From assembly GCA_002408485.1 (NCBI GenBank), contig DHSP01000035.1:1-25917 (forward strand): a stretch of DNA of 25,917 bases, in the 5' to 3' direction. Shown piece after piece: positions 7,098 to 15,267 of this stretch. This DNA comes from Proteiniphilum sp. UBA5283. Lineage in GTDB: Bacteria > Bacteroidota > Bacteroidia > Bacteroidales > Dysgonomonadaceae. Each line of letters starts with the position of its first letter. Position 1 is the stretch's first letter. A program made the position numbers and the translations under genes. The notes under the pieces were generated by a model. That model was not told the origin of the DNA and searched no databases. It worked only from the letters and a program-made list of their open reading frames with translations.

Positions 7098-9587
7098 ATG
7101 ACGAATAAAATTATGAATATGCATCCATTCAAAATACGTACAATAGGCGACGAAGATTCCGGAGGGAACATCATTTCCTTTATTGCCAGCGACTTTATCG
7201 ACGGCAATACGGACATTGACGAAGCGCATCTGAAAGAAATCCTGCCGATACTTCCGTTGCGAAATACCATTGTCTTTCCCGGAAGTACACTCCCTATCTC
7301 AGTAGGAAGAAAGAAGTCACTGGATCTGATCCGGTCACTCGGCAAAAAACAACGCTATATCGGACTGGTTTGCCAGAAAGACACAAGCGTTGAAAATCCT
7401 GATAAGGACGATCTCTACCACATCGGCGTCATTGCCGAAGTGATTCGTGTGATCGAGCTTGCCGACAACAACCTGAGCATCATCGTCCAGGCAAAGAAAC
7501 GTTTCGAGTGGCTTGAGATCACGCAGACGGAACCGTTCATCAAGGCGACATTTAAATTAATGGACTACCAGAAAGGATCGAAGGAGGATAAGGAGTTCAA
7601 CGCAATTCTGGACTCTATCCGAGACACCATGCTGCACATGCTGCACCTGCTGGGCGAACCTCCGAAAGAGCTGCTACAGACACTCAGCAACGAATCGTTT
7701 ACCGACATGCTCATCAGCTATTGCGCCACCAACCTCCCCATCGACAGCCGGGAAAAACAGGAGCTATTGGCGATCAACGATGAGAAGGAACAGGCATACC
7801 GCTTGCTGATGATCCTCAACCGCGAGTCACAGATACTGGAGTTAAAGATGAACATTCAGCTGAAAACGCGCGAAGATCTGAATCAGCAACAAAAAGAATA
7901 CTTTCTGCAGCAGCAGATCAAAACCATCCAGGAGGAACTGGGTGGCAACACGCAGCAGATTGAAATTGACGAGTTCAGAAAGAAGGCAAAAGAGAAAAAG
8001 TGGAATGCCGAAGTGGCTGAGACCTTCGAGAAAGAAATACAGAAGCTGGAACGGTTAAACCCGCAGTCGCCAGACTACTCGGTGCAGTTTGGCTATCTGC
8101 AAACCATCCTGGAGCTGCCCTGGAATGAATATACCAAAGACAATTTCAACCTGAAGAATGCTCAAAAGATACTGGACAGGGATCATTTCGGGATGGAGAA
8201 AGTGAAGGAACGCATCATTGAGCACCTGGCGGTGCTGAAGCTGAAGGGTGATCTGAAATCGCCCATCCTCTGTCTGTACGGACCTCCGGGAGTGGGCAAG
8301 ACATCGCTCGGAAAGTCCATTGCCGAGGCACTGAACCGCAAATATGTGCGTGTATCGCTGGGCGGGTTGCACGACGAAGCGGAGATTCGCGGGCACCGGC
8401 GTACCTATATCGGTGCTATACCGGGACGCATCATTCAAAACATTCAAAAAGCAGGCACGTCGAACCCGGTCTTCGTGCTGGATGAAGTGGATAAGATTGG
8501 AAACGATTTCCGGGGCGATCCCTCATCGGCACTGCTGGAGGTACTCGACCCGGAACAAAACACGGCGTTTCACGACAATTATCTTTCCATCGACTACGAC
8601 TTGTCGAAAGTGCTCTTTATTGCTACCGCAAACAATCTGAACGCTATTCCTCAGCCGCTGCTCGACCGCATGGAGCTGATCAACGTGGGTGGTTACATCA
8701 CGGAAGAAAAAGTGGAGATTGCCTATCGTCACCTTGTTCCCAAGGAGCTTGTCAACCACGGAATTGAAAAAGGAGCGTTTGTCATTCCCAAGCCCACACT
8801 TCAAAAGATTGTCGAACACTACACGCGCGAGTCCGGTGTACGCGAACTGAACAAAAAAATTGCAAAAGTAATGCGCAGGGTGGCCCGTAAGATTGCCTCC
8901 GACGAAACGTATCCGAAATCACTGAAGATCTCCGATCTGAAAGAATACCTCGGCATAGAAGAGTATTCGAGGGACAAGTATCAGGGCAACGAATATGCGG
9001 GAGTGGTTACCGGCCTGGCCTGGACGGCTGTGGGCGGTGAGATCCTTTACGTGGAAAGTTCGCTCAGCAGGGGAAAAGGCTCGAAGCTTACCCTCACGGG
9101 CAACCTGGGAGAGGTCATGAAAGAGTCGGCGATGCTGGCCATGGAGTATATCCATTCGCATGCACTGGAACTCGATATTGATTCCGGAATATTTGAAAAC
9201 TGGAATACACACATCCACGTTCCGGAAGGAGCTATTCCGAAAGACGGCCCTTCTGCCGGTATCACCATGATTACCTCGCTCGCCTCCCTCTACACACAAC
9301 GCAAAGTTCGTCCCAATCTCGCGATGACGGGCGAGATCACCTTGCGCGGCAAGGTGCTCCCTGTGGGAGGAATCCGCGAAAAGATTCTTGCGGCAAAACG
9401 GGCGGGAATATCGGATATCATCCTCTGCAAAGAGAACCGGAAAGACATCGACGAGATTAAAACCGATTACCTGAAGGGGTTAACTTTTCACTACGTGAGC
9501 GACGTAAAGGAAGTGATTGATCTGGCACTCATGGAACAAAAGGTAGATCACCCAAAAAACTTCACAATACCGGACGAAAAAAAATAA
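7098..9587 (+). CDS. lon: ATP-dependent endopeptidase La (Lon protease)
   Basis: An 829-residue LonA protease, a cytoplasmic homohexamer that degrades misfolded and regulatory proteins. The order is the N-terminal substrate-binding LON domain (about 45-240), a coiled coil rich in Gln/Glu (about 250-310), and the AAA+ module with Walker A GPPGVGKT at 395-402 and Walker B VFVLDEVDK at 458-466. The C-terminal protease domain carries the Ser719/Lys762 dyad (KDGPSAG and REKILAAK; 43-residue spacing as in E. coli Lon). I chose the ATG at 7098; a TTG directly before it is less likely, and ATGs at 7113 and 7119 are alternatives. A terminator hairpin overlaps its stop codon. Upstream, the sigma-54-like TGGCACG element replaces the usual -7 box. 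Confidence 0.98.
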   Translation: MTNKIMNMHPFKIRTIGDEDSGGNIISFIASDFIDGNTDIDEAHLKEILPILPLRNTIVFPGSTLPISVGRKKSLDLIRSLGKKQRYIGLVCQKDTSVENPDKDDLYHIGVIAEVIRVIELADNNLSIIVQAKKRFEWLEITQTEPFIKATFKLMDYQKGSKEDKEFNAILDSIRDTMLHMLHLLGEPPKELLQTLSNESFTDMLISYCATNLPIDSREKQELLAINDEKEQAYRLLMILNRESQILELKMNIQLKTREDLNQQQKEYFLQQQIKTIQEELGGNTQQIEIDEFRKKAKEKKWNAEVAETFEKEIQKLERLNPQSPDYSVQFGYLQTILELPWNEYTKDNFNLKNAQKILDRDHFGMEKVKERIIEHLAVLKLKGDLKSPILCLYGPPGVGKTSLGKSIAEALNRKYVRVSLGGLHDEAEIRGHRRTYIGAIPGRIIQNIQKAGTSNPVFVLDEVDKIGNDFRGDPSSALLEVLDPEQNTAFHDNYLSIDYDLSKVLFIATANNLNAIPQPLLDRMELINVGGYITEEKVEIAYRHLVPKELVNHGIEKGAFVIPKPTLQKIVEHYTRESGVRELNKKIAKVMRRVARKIASDETYPKSLKISDLKEYLGIEEYSRDKYQGNEYAGVVTGLAWTAVGGEILYVESSLSRGKGSKLTLTGNLGEVMKESAMLAMEYIHSHALELDIDSGIFENWNTHIHVPEGAIPKDGPSAGITMITSLASLYTQRKVRPNLAMTGEITLRGKVLPVGGIREKILAAKRAGISDIILCKENRKDIDEIKTDYLKGLTFHYVSDVKEVIDLALMEQKVDHPKNFTIPDEKK

Positions 9588-9607
9588 GCCTTTATGGCTT
9601 ATTTTTT
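9579..9607. terminator. Bidirectional terminator between lon and the Na+/Ca2+ exchanger gene
   Basis: AATAAGCC and GGCTTATT form an 8-bp stem around a TTTAT loop (9583-9590 and 9596-9603), flanked by A tracts on the left and T tracts on the right. It can therefore terminate both lon (plus) and the exchanger gene (minus). The lon stop TAA is inside the 5' arm. Confidence 0.8.
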
Positions 9608-10542
9608 TACCCTGTTGCAAGTTTCACGGAAAAGTACATCAGATAAAAAGCAATGAATGCAGCTCCCTGCCAGCGGGTGATGCGTGATCCGGCTTTCATG
9701 AACAACCACAAAAGAAGACTGATTCCAATAACAAACAGGCTGTCTACATAGTTGATCTCGGGTGTGCTGATGGGATGAATAAGCCCGGCCACACCCAGGA
9801 TGAAGAGAATGTTGAATATGTTGGAACCGACTACGTTGCCAATGGCAATATCGGAACGCTTTTTAAGTGCTGCCACTACCGAGGTGGCCAGTTCCGGCAT
9901 GCTGGTACCCGCCGCCACAATGGTTAGCCCGATCATCGCTTCCGACATTCCCAGCCGGGTGGCAATCAGCGTTGCATTCACCACCAGCAGATCGGAACCA
10001 TATACCAGCGCCAGGAGTCCCGCAACAATAAACAGAATGTCAAGGGCCCAGTGTTTGCTCAGTTTTATTTCATTTTCCTCTTCCTCCACGACCGATCTGT
10101 TTTTCGTTGAACCGAACAGCAGATAAGACACATAAGCAAGAAACAACAGAATGAACACCAGCGCTTCCCAGCGGGCAATCTTGTGATCGATAAACATCAG
10201 GAGGAACAACAGGGCCGTAAGAATCATCACCGGCACATCCAGTTTCAGCAACTGTCTCTTCACTGCCAACGGGTAAATAATGGCAGACAACCCCAGAATG
10301 AGGCCGATATTAAAAAAGTTCGACCCGAGCACATTGCCGATGGAAAGCGCACTCTGACCGTTCATGGCAGCTTTCACACTCACAATCAATTCCGGCATAC
10401 TGGTGCCGATCGACACAATGGTCAATCCGATTACCAGGGGACTTATCCCTACACGTTTTGCCAGCGAGGCAGCACCCGACACCAAACCTTCCGCTCCGTA
10501 ATAAAGTATTACAAGCGACACCAATAACCAAACAATCTCCAT
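9607..10542 (-). CDS. CaCA family Na+/Ca2+ (cation) antiporter, YrbG-like
   Basis: A 311-residue inner-membrane exchanger of the calcium/cation antiporter superfamily, coupling cation export to Na+ or H+ entry. Two inverted Na_Ca_ex repeats are visible. Each has the alpha-repeat signature GTSMPEL (46-52 and 212-218) followed by an IGNVxGSNxFNI motif (68-79 and 234-245). About ten hydrophobic segments are present, split by an acidic cytoplasmic loop (VVEEEENEIK, about 151-160). The length matches bacterial YrbG. Both catalytic Glu residues (E51, E217) are retained. It is convergent with lon through a shared terminator and has its own -7 box. The transported ion is inferred from the family. Confidence 0.93.
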   Translation of the reverse strand: MEIVWLLVSLVILYYGAEGLVSGAASLAKRVGISPLVIGLTIVSIGTSMPELIVSVKAAMNGQSALSIGNVLGSNFFNIGLILGLSAIIYPLAVKRQLLKLDVPVMILTALLFLLMFIDHKIARWEALVFILLFLAYVSYLLFGSTKNRSVVEEEENEIKLSKHWALDILFIVAGLLALVYGSDLLVVNATLIATRLGMSEAMIGLTIVAAGTSMPELATSVVAALKKRSDIAIGNVVGSNIFNILFILGVAGLIHPISTPEINYVDSLFVIGISLLLWLFMKAGSRITRWQGAAFIAFYLMYFSVKLATG

Positions 10543-10605
10543 TTTTTTCTAACTGTAAAACTAAAATAATAACTCCCTGCGTGGAAATAACCTAAAAAAA
10601 CGATG

Positions 10606-10613
10606 CAAAGGTA
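10606..10613 (-). promoter_or_regulatory. Candidate -7 box (TACCTTTG) for the exchanger gene
   Basis: TACCTTTG on the minus strand fits TAnnTTTG, 64-71 nt before the ATG. Its -33 region falls in the terminator of the upstream sigma-factor gene, and no TTTG is seen there. Confidence 0.45.
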
Positions 10614-10628
10614 TGCATCTTTATTAAA

Positions 10629-10660
10629 AAAAGAAACCTCTTCGTGAAGAGGTTTCTTTT
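10629..10660 (-). terminator. Intrinsic terminator after the ECF sigma gene
   Basis: AAGAAACCTCTT and AAGAGGTTTCTT form a perfect stem of at least 12 bp with a CGTG tetraloop (centre 10643-10646), flanked by T tracts on both strands. It lies 15 nt after the sigma gene stop on the minus strand. Confidence 0.85.
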
Positions 10661-10675
10661 ATTTATGAACAAATT

Positions 10676-11194
10676 TCATTCGGCATAAAACCGGAAATCT
10701 TTCAGCATCTCCTGCAACCTTTTGCGGGCAAAGAATATTCTGCTTTTAACGGTGCCGATTGGCAACTCCAGGTGTTTTGCAATTTCCTCGTACTTGAAAC
10801 CGGAGACATGCATTGAGAAGGGCACTTTATATTCGTCAGTGAAACTATTGATTGCCTTGTTAATCTCCTTGATTGTGTAAGCCCCGTCCGGAGTATCGAA
10901 ACCCGAATCCTGCGGGAGATTCAGATGATAGAGATTTTCTGTTTTATCGATGATGGTTTGGCTTCTGACTATTTTCCGGTAATTGTTTACAAAAATATTA
11001 TGCATGATGGTAAATACCCATCCTTTGAAATTCACGTTCTCATAATATTTTTCTCTGTTGTCCAGTACACGAAGTGTTGTTTCCTGCAACAAATCTTTGG
11101 CTTCCTCTCTGTCGGCAGTCAACGTCAATGCAAAATTAAACATGTTGTCCTGCAAGCTTAAAAGCTGTTTTTCGAAAGAAATCTTTGACTTCAT
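10676..11194 (-). CDS. ECF (sigma-70 family) RNA polymerase sigma factor
   Basis: A 172-residue extracytoplasmic-function sigma factor. Region 2 (about 10-75) contains the core-binding and -10-melting segment with EEAKDLLQETTLRVLDNREK and FKGWVFTIMHNIFVNNYRK. Region 4 (about 110-165) has the helix-turn-helix GFKYEEIAKHLELPIGTVKSRIFFARKRL. The ATG at 11194 is preferred over a TTG two codons upstream. No anti-sigma factor, FecR-like protein or SusC/D pair is adjacent, so its signal cannot be read from context. The short length and lack of extra domains fit stand-alone Bacteroidetes ECFs. It has the best promoter of the window (TTTG-N17-TATATTTG) and a strong terminator, so it is monocistronic. 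Confidence 0.94.
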   Translation of the reverse strand: MKSKISFEKQLLSLQDNMFNFALTLTADREEAKDLLQETTLRVLDNREKYYENVNFKGWVFTIMHNIFVNNYRKIVRSQTIIDKTENLYHLNLPQDSGFDTPDGAYTIKEINKAINSFTDEYKVPFSMHVSGFKYEEIAKHLELPIGTVKSRIFFARKRLQEMLKDFRFYAE

Positions 11195-11222
11195 AAGCAA
11201 TGACTTTTAATTGTGTTACATG

Positions 11223-11251
11223 CAAATATAGAGAGATAAATTTAAAACAAA
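11223..11251 (-). promoter_or_regulatory. Housekeeping-type promoter of the ECF sigma gene
   Basis: On the minus strand TTTG (11248-11251), 17 nt of spacer and TATATTTG (11223-11230) fit the Bacteroidetes -33/-7 consensus. The predicted start is about 20-25 nt before the ATG. Confidence 0.65.
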
Positions 11252-11497
11252 TGATGTTTTCCACAAAAAAACGATTAATGATTGTTAATAAAAATTGATC
11301 AAAACTAACACCGCTGTCTATCAGAAACTTAGGGCTGCAAACATGGGTATAAAACTGTGTCAATTAGCCATAAATCGCATCAATATCTTCTTACTGGTTA
11401 TCAAAATCAACTACAATTGCACACTCAAAAACAGTTTAGACAGATTCCAAACAACCCCGGATCCTCATTTCACCGGATAAAAAAGCGACACTGTTTG

Positions 11498-11513
11498 TGG
11501 CATACTATTTGCA
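11498..11513 (+). promoter_or_regulatory. Sigma-54-like -24/-12 promoter of htpG
   Basis: TGGCATACTATTTGCA matches the sigma-54 consensus TGGCACG-N4-TTGCW, with GG and GC exactly 10 nt apart and differences only at the C/T and G/A positions after TGGCA. Transcription would start near 11524, leaving a 65-nt leader. No TAnnTTTG box exists on this strand of the intergenic region; the nearest is TACTATTTG, with one extra base, which overlaps the same site and is the alternative reading. Confidence 0.45.
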
Positions 11514-11588
11514 AATCTGTCATGCAGGCACTCATGCTGACGAATCGTGCCGCGGAGCGACAATAACAATTACATTAAACATAGTTAT

Positions 11589-13484
11589 ATGGTACAAAAA
11601 GGACAAATAGGGGTCACTACCGACAACATTTTCCCCATTATTAAAAAGTTTCTCTACAGTGATCACGAGATATTTCTGCGTGAAATCGTTTCGAATGCCG
11701 TGGATGCGACCCAAAAGATCAAAACACTCTCCGATGTAGGTGATTTTAAAGGCGAACTGGGAGACCTGTCGGTAAAGGTCTCTCTGGACAAGGAAAAGAA
11801 AACGCTCACCATCTCCGACCGGGGAGTCGGGATGACACCCGAAGAGGTAGACAAATACATCAACCAGATTGCACTATCTTCGGCGAACGATTTTCTGGAC
11901 AAGTACAAAGACAATGTAAACGGCATCATCGGCCATTTCGGGTTGGGCTTTTACTCTTCATTCATGGTATCGAAGAAGGTAGAGATTGTGACAAAATCCT
12001 ACAAGGAGGAAGCTCCCGCAGTGAAATGGTCGTGCGACGGCACGCCCGAGTTTACCATGGAGGAGACCGATAAACAGGATCGCGGAACTGATATCATCCT
12101 TTATCTGGACGATGAGAACAAGGAGTTTCTGGAAAAAGGTAAAATTGACACGCTACTGAAGAAATATTGCAAGTTTCTTCCCGTGCCGGTTGTATTCGGC
12201 AAAAAACAGGAATGGAAAGAGGGCAACTACGTCGACACGGAAGAAGACAACGTGATCAACGACGTGAATCCTCTCTGGAAGCAAAAGCCGGCAGGACTGA
12301 AAGACGAGGATTACCTGAAATTCTACAGAGATCTGTATCCGTTATCCTTTATGGACGAGCCGATGTTCTGGATTCACCTGAACGTGGATTACCCGTTTCA
12401 TCTGACAGGGATACTCTATTTCCCGAAAATAAAGAGCAATCTCGACCTGCAACGCAACAAGATCCAGCTCTACAGCAACCAGGTCTTTGTCACCGATTCT
12501 GTGGAAGGAATCGTTCCCGAGTTCCTCACTTTGCTACACGGCGTGATCGACTCGCCCGACATTCCGCTCAACGTATCCCGTTCATACCTGCAAAGCGACC
12601 ACAATGTAAAAAAGATATCGAACCACATCACCAAAAAAGTTGCCGACAAGCTGGAGGAACTCTTCAAGAAAGAGCGTTCTCAATTTGAAGAGAAGTGGGA
12701 CAGCCTGAAACTCTTCATTGCGTACGGCATGCTCTCTGAAGAGAAGTTTTACGACAGGGCAGCCAAGTTTGCACTGTTGAAAAACATCGAAGACAACTAC
12801 TTTACGATGGAGGAGTACAAAACCCTGATCGAAGCGGCTCAAACCGACAAAAACGGGGACCTTGTCTGTCTCTATGCTAACGACAGGGAAACACAGTATG
12901 CACACATCGATGCGGCCAAAGAGAAGGGATACGACGTGCTAATGATGGACGGACAACTGGATGTGCACTGGATGGGGCTACTGGAACAGAAACTGGGCAA
13001 AACCCGTTTTGTGAGAGTAGATAGCGACACCGTGGAACATCTGATCGAAAAAGAAGACAAGAAAGAGGTCTCTCTCAGCGACAAACAGAAGGAGGTTGTG
13101 ACCGAAACGGTAAAATCACAGTTGCCCCCGATGGAAAAAACCGAGTTCAGCATCGACTTCAAAGAGTTGGGCGAGGCATCGAGACCGGTACAGATTACCC
13201 AAAACGAGTTCTCACGACGCATGAAGGAGATGGCGGCCATGCAACAGCAGATGGCATTTTACGGCGAGATGCCCGACACGTACCAGGTTGTATTGAATGT
13301 ACAGCATCCATTTGTTAAAGCACTCATCGACGAGAGCGAGGCCAAAGACAAAGAGGAACTGATCGCCCAGATCACCTCCGAGGGCAAACTCAAGCAGATG
13401 GTCGACCTGGCGCTTCTCTCCAGCGGCATGCTGAAAGGGGAGGCTTTGAGCAATTTCGTGAAACGCAGTTTCGAAATGATCTGA
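11589..13484 (+). CDS. htpG: Molecular chaperone HtpG (bacterial Hsp90)
   Basis: A 631-residue Hsp90-family ATPase that acts as a cytoplasmic dimer in protein remodelling. The N-terminal GHKL ATPase domain shows the Bergerat-fold motifs: IVSNAVDATQK (E/N-box, about 33-43), DRGVGM (about 78-83) and IGHFGLGFYSSFMV (about 115-128). The middle domain includes the ATP-contacting Arg region (LNVSRSYLQ), and the C-terminal dimerisation domain ends FVKRSFEMI. I chose the ATG at 11589 (MVQKGQIGVTT), the usual N-terminus; an upstream in-frame GTG at 11547 would add 14 residues not expected in the family. The upstream element is sigma-54-like; a long-stem terminator follows. Confidence 0.97.
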   Translation: MVQKGQIGVTTDNIFPIIKKFLYSDHEIFLREIVSNAVDATQKIKTLSDVGDFKGELGDLSVKVSLDKEKKTLTISDRGVGMTPEEVDKYINQIALSSANDFLDKYKDNVNGIIGHFGLGFYSSFMVSKKVEIVTKSYKEEAPAVKWSCDGTPEFTMEETDKQDRGTDIILYLDDENKEFLEKGKIDTLLKKYCKFLPVPVVFGKKQEWKEGNYVDTEEDNVINDVNPLWKQKPAGLKDEDYLKFYRDLYPLSFMDEPMFWIHLNVDYPFHLTGILYFPKIKSNLDLQRNKIQLYSNQVFVTDSVEGIVPEFLTLLHGVIDSPDIPLNVSRSYLQSDHNVKKISNHITKKVADKLEELFKKERSQFEEKWDSLKLFIAYGMLSEEKFYDRAAKFALLKNIEDNYFTMEEYKTLIEAAQTDKNGDLVCLYANDRETQYAHIDAAKEKGYDVLMMDGQLDVHWMGLLEQKLGKTRFVRVDSDTVEHLIEKEDKKEVSLSDKQKEVVTETVKSQLPPMEKTEFSIDFKELGEASRPVQITQNEFSRRMKEMAAMQQQMAFYGEMPDTYQVVLNVQHPFVKALIDESEAKDKEELIAQITSEGKLKQMVDLALLSSGMLKGEALSNFVKRSFEMI

Positions 13485-13540
13485 ACCGATATACTTGCTT
13501 CGTAAAGCTGCGGTTAAACACGACATGCCATTTATAGAGC

Positions 13541-13556
13541 GGGGGATGACTCCCCC
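13541..13556 (+). other. G/C-rich hairpin downstream of htpG
   Basis: GGGGGA (13541-13546) and TCCCCC (13551-13556) form a perfect 6-bp stem with a TGAC loop. No T tract follows, so it is not a complete terminator by itself. It may stabilise the htpG mRNA 3' end ahead of the real terminator. Confidence 0.5.
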
Positions 13557-13580
13557 ATTCGGGCCATTTCGCGATCGAAT

Positions 13581-13615
13581 AAAACCGGTAAACAACCTTT
13601 TGTTTATCGGTTTTT
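13581..13615 (+). terminator. Terminator of htpG, overlapping the coaA promoter
   Basis: AAAACCGGTAAACAA and TTGTTTATCGGTTTT form a 15-bp stem with a single G-T pair and a CCTT loop, ending in a T tract. It lies about 95 nt after the htpG stop. The 3' arm includes the TTTG used as -33 element of the coaA promoter. Confidence 0.75.
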
Positions 13616-13627
13616 GCTTTATCTTTG
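13599..13627 (+). promoter_or_regulatory. Housekeeping-type promoter of coaA
   Basis: TTTG (13599-13602), 17 nt spacer and TATCTTTG (13620-13627) fit the Bacteroidetes -33/-7 consensus. The coaA ATG is only 17 nt downstream, so the transcript has a very short leader. Confidence 0.6.
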
Positions 13628-13643
13628 CAACAAAAACAGTTCA

Positions 13644-14594
13644 ATGAATAAGGCCTACGAGGTTACCTACTCTCCTTTTCGTGCTTTCACACGCGAAGAA
13701 TGGCGAAAGCTGGAAGAGCATCCCATGTTTCCCATTTCCGACATCGACCTGACCGAGCTGCAGGCACTCAACGAGCCACTCACGCTCGAGGAGGTAGAAG
13801 ACATTTACATCCCGATGATCCGGCTGCTGCAGATACACATTACGCACTACCGACACCTGCACGACGAGAGGGACCAGTTTTTCGACAACACCAGCAACCC
13901 CATCCCCTACATCATCGGCATCGCAGGAAGTGTTGCCGCCGGGAAAAGCACCACGGCACGTGTCCTGCAGAAGCTGCTCTCCATGACGCCGGGACAGCCA
14001 AAAGTAGAGCTTATCACCACCGATGGTTTTTTATATCCCAACGCTGAGCTGGAGCATCGGGGAATATTAAACAGGAAGGGCTTCCCGGAGAGTTACGATG
14101 CCAGGCGGTTGCTGTCGTTTCTTGCCGCTGTAAAATCGGGAAAAGAAGTACTGGAGGTGCCTCTCTATTCCCATTTATATTACGACGTGATTGCCGGCAG
14201 ATTGCAGACTATTGAACGGCCCGATATCCTGATTGTGGAAGGAATCAACGTGTTGCAGGTGTCGTCGAATAAAAAAACGCGCCGACGTGTGTTCGTGTCT
14301 GATTTTTTCGACTTCTCTATCTATGTGGATGCCAGCGAGAAAAATCTGCGCGAATGGTACCTGGAGCGATTCAAGAAACTACAACAGACCGCCTTTCAGA
14401 ATCCAAACTCCTATTTCCACAAATATGCATCCTATTCCGAAAAGAAACTGATGAAGTTCGCCAACAAAGTGTGGGACGATATCAATTTACAGAATCTGCA
14501 ACAAAATATACTTCCTACACGGTTCCGGGCCGACCTCATACTGGAAAAGGGCGAGTGCCATTTTGTCAGAGGCGTTCGCATCCGGAAAATTTAA
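13644..14594 (+). CDS. coaA: Type I pantothenate kinase
   Basis: A 316-residue enzyme, the same length as E. coli CoaA, that phosphorylates pantothenate in the first, rate-limiting step of coenzyme A synthesis. The P-loop GSVAAGKST is at 95-103 with K101 at the E. coli position. R106 and H177, which in E. coli take part in CoA feedback inhibition, fall at exactly the same numbers. Further family motifs are ELITTDGFLYPN, GFPESYD, EVPLYSHLYYD, PDILIVEGINVLQ, FDFSIYVDA, SYFHKYA and the C-terminal NILPTRFRADLIL. The ATG at 13644 is chosen over an upstream TTG because it reproduces the E. coli N-terminus and follows the promoter. Sequence P-loop kinases such as uridine kinase are excluded by the full-length match. 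Most described Bacteroidales use the unrelated type III CoaX. Confidence 0.96.
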   Translation: MNKAYEVTYSPFRAFTREEWRKLEEHPMFPISDIDLTELQALNEPLTLEEVEDIYIPMIRLLQIHITHYRHLHDERDQFFDNTSNPIPYIIGIAGSVAAGKSTTARVLQKLLSMTPGQPKVELITTDGFLYPNAELEHRGILNRKGFPESYDARRLLSFLAAVKSGKEVLEVPLYSHLYYDVIAGRLQTIERPDILIVEGINVLQVSSNKKTRRRVFVSDFFDFSIYVDASEKNLREWYLERFKKLQQTAFQNPNSYFHKYASYSEKKLMKFANKVWDDINLQNLQQNILPTRFRADLILEKGECHFVRGVRIRKI

Positions 14595-14639
14595 AAGGAG
14601 ATTTGCCAAAAAGACAAACAGCACATCGGGCAGGAGAAA

Positions 14640-14661
14640 AACGGAACCACCTCATTTCCGT
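14640..14661 (+). terminator. Small hairpin downstream of coaA
   Basis: ACGGAA (14641-14646) and TTCCGT (14656-14661) form a 6-bp stem about 50 nt after the coaA stop. It is followed by a TGTGTGTGTTT tract rather than a clean T run, so it is at best a weak terminator. Confidence 0.3.
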
Positions 14662-14779
14662 GTGTGTGTTTCGAGGAACATTGGCTATACGAGGACTGGC
14701 ATCCCCTTATCTTACCCTTACTATACCTTCATTATATCCCCATATTTGCATAGTGTCAATATAAAGGGAATATAACGAA

Positions 14780-14848
14780 ATGGAAAAGAAACTGACTCGA
14801 AGAAGATCGCGAAGCCAGAAACGGCCGATACTGGATTATGATTCGTAG
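14780..14848 (+). CDS. Possible 22-residue small ORF, convergent with the HIT gene
   Basis: ATG at 14780 opens a 22-codon frame, MEKKLTRRRSRSQKRPILDY followed by DS and a stop, very basic in its first half. Its last 13 nt overlap the 3' end of the HIT gene on the other strand. There is no -7 box or good ribosome binding site directly upstream. It may be a chance frame or a remnant; it is recorded because the 241-nt coaA-HIT gap has no other content. Confidence 0.15.
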   Translation: MEKKLTRRRSRSQKRPILDYDS

Positions 14849-15234
14849 GCGTTGCGAATTTTCTGCTCAATTTCGGCAAAGTCGCTTTCCGAAAGTTTCA
14901 ATTTAGGGTTAGAGAGACTCATATCCCCCTCTTTCTGGATAGGGATGAGATGCACGTGGGCATGCGGCACTTCCAGTCCGATCACCATCAGGCCCACCCG
15001 CTTGCAGGGAATCGCTTTTTCGATGGCTTTTGCCACTTTGCCTGCAAAGAGGATCAATCCCGACAACTGTGCATCGTCCAGATCAAAAATATAATCTGTT
15101 TCCAGTTTGGGAACGACCAGCGTATGACCCTTCGCCATGGGATGAATATCAAGGAAAGCATAATAGCGGTCGTCCTCGGCTATCTTATACGACGGGATAT
15201 CACCGGCGATGATTTTGCTAAAAATAGTTGCCAT
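14836..15234 (-). CDS. HIT family protein (histidine triad nucleotide hydrolase)
   Basis: A 132-residue cytoplasmic nucleotide-binding protein of the histidine triad superfamily (Hint branch), whose members hydrolyse AMP-linked substrates such as adenosine phosphoramidates. The triad HAHVHL is at 91-96 (H91, H93, H95), and the N-terminal FSKIIAGDIPSYKI segment plus HPMAKGHTLVVPK at 31-43 are typical. Length matches Hint proteins. It starts 33 nt after the greA stop on the same strand, with no terminator or promoter between, so greA and the HIT gene form an operon. The physiological substrate cannot be deduced. Confidence 0.93.
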   Translation of the reverse strand: MATIFSKIIAGDIPSYKIAEDDRYYAFLDIHPMAKGHTLVVPKLETDYIFDLDDAQLSGLILFAGKVAKAIEKAIPCKRVGLMVIGLEVPHAHVHLIPIQKEGDMSLSNPKLKLSESDFAEIEQKIRNAYES

Positions 15235-15267
15235 AGTAAAAGAGAATGACAGCGATAAGCTGATGAT

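Larger units (their letters stand above)
11195..11588. other. Intergenic region between ECF sigma gene and htpG
   Basis: A 394-nt divergent region that is AT-rich and without a supported gene. It holds the sigma-gene promoter at its left end and the sigma-54-like htpG promoter at its right end. The middle (about 11260-11490) has no feature that I can name; it could hold an enhancer site if the htpG promoter is really activator-dependent. Confidence 0.6.

Noticed and set aside
11547..11588. Upstream GTG start that would lengthen HtpG by 14 residues
   Set aside because: The extension (MPRSDNNNYIKHSY) is not expected in Hsp90 proteins, whereas the ATG at 11589 gives the usual MVQKGQI-type N-terminus.
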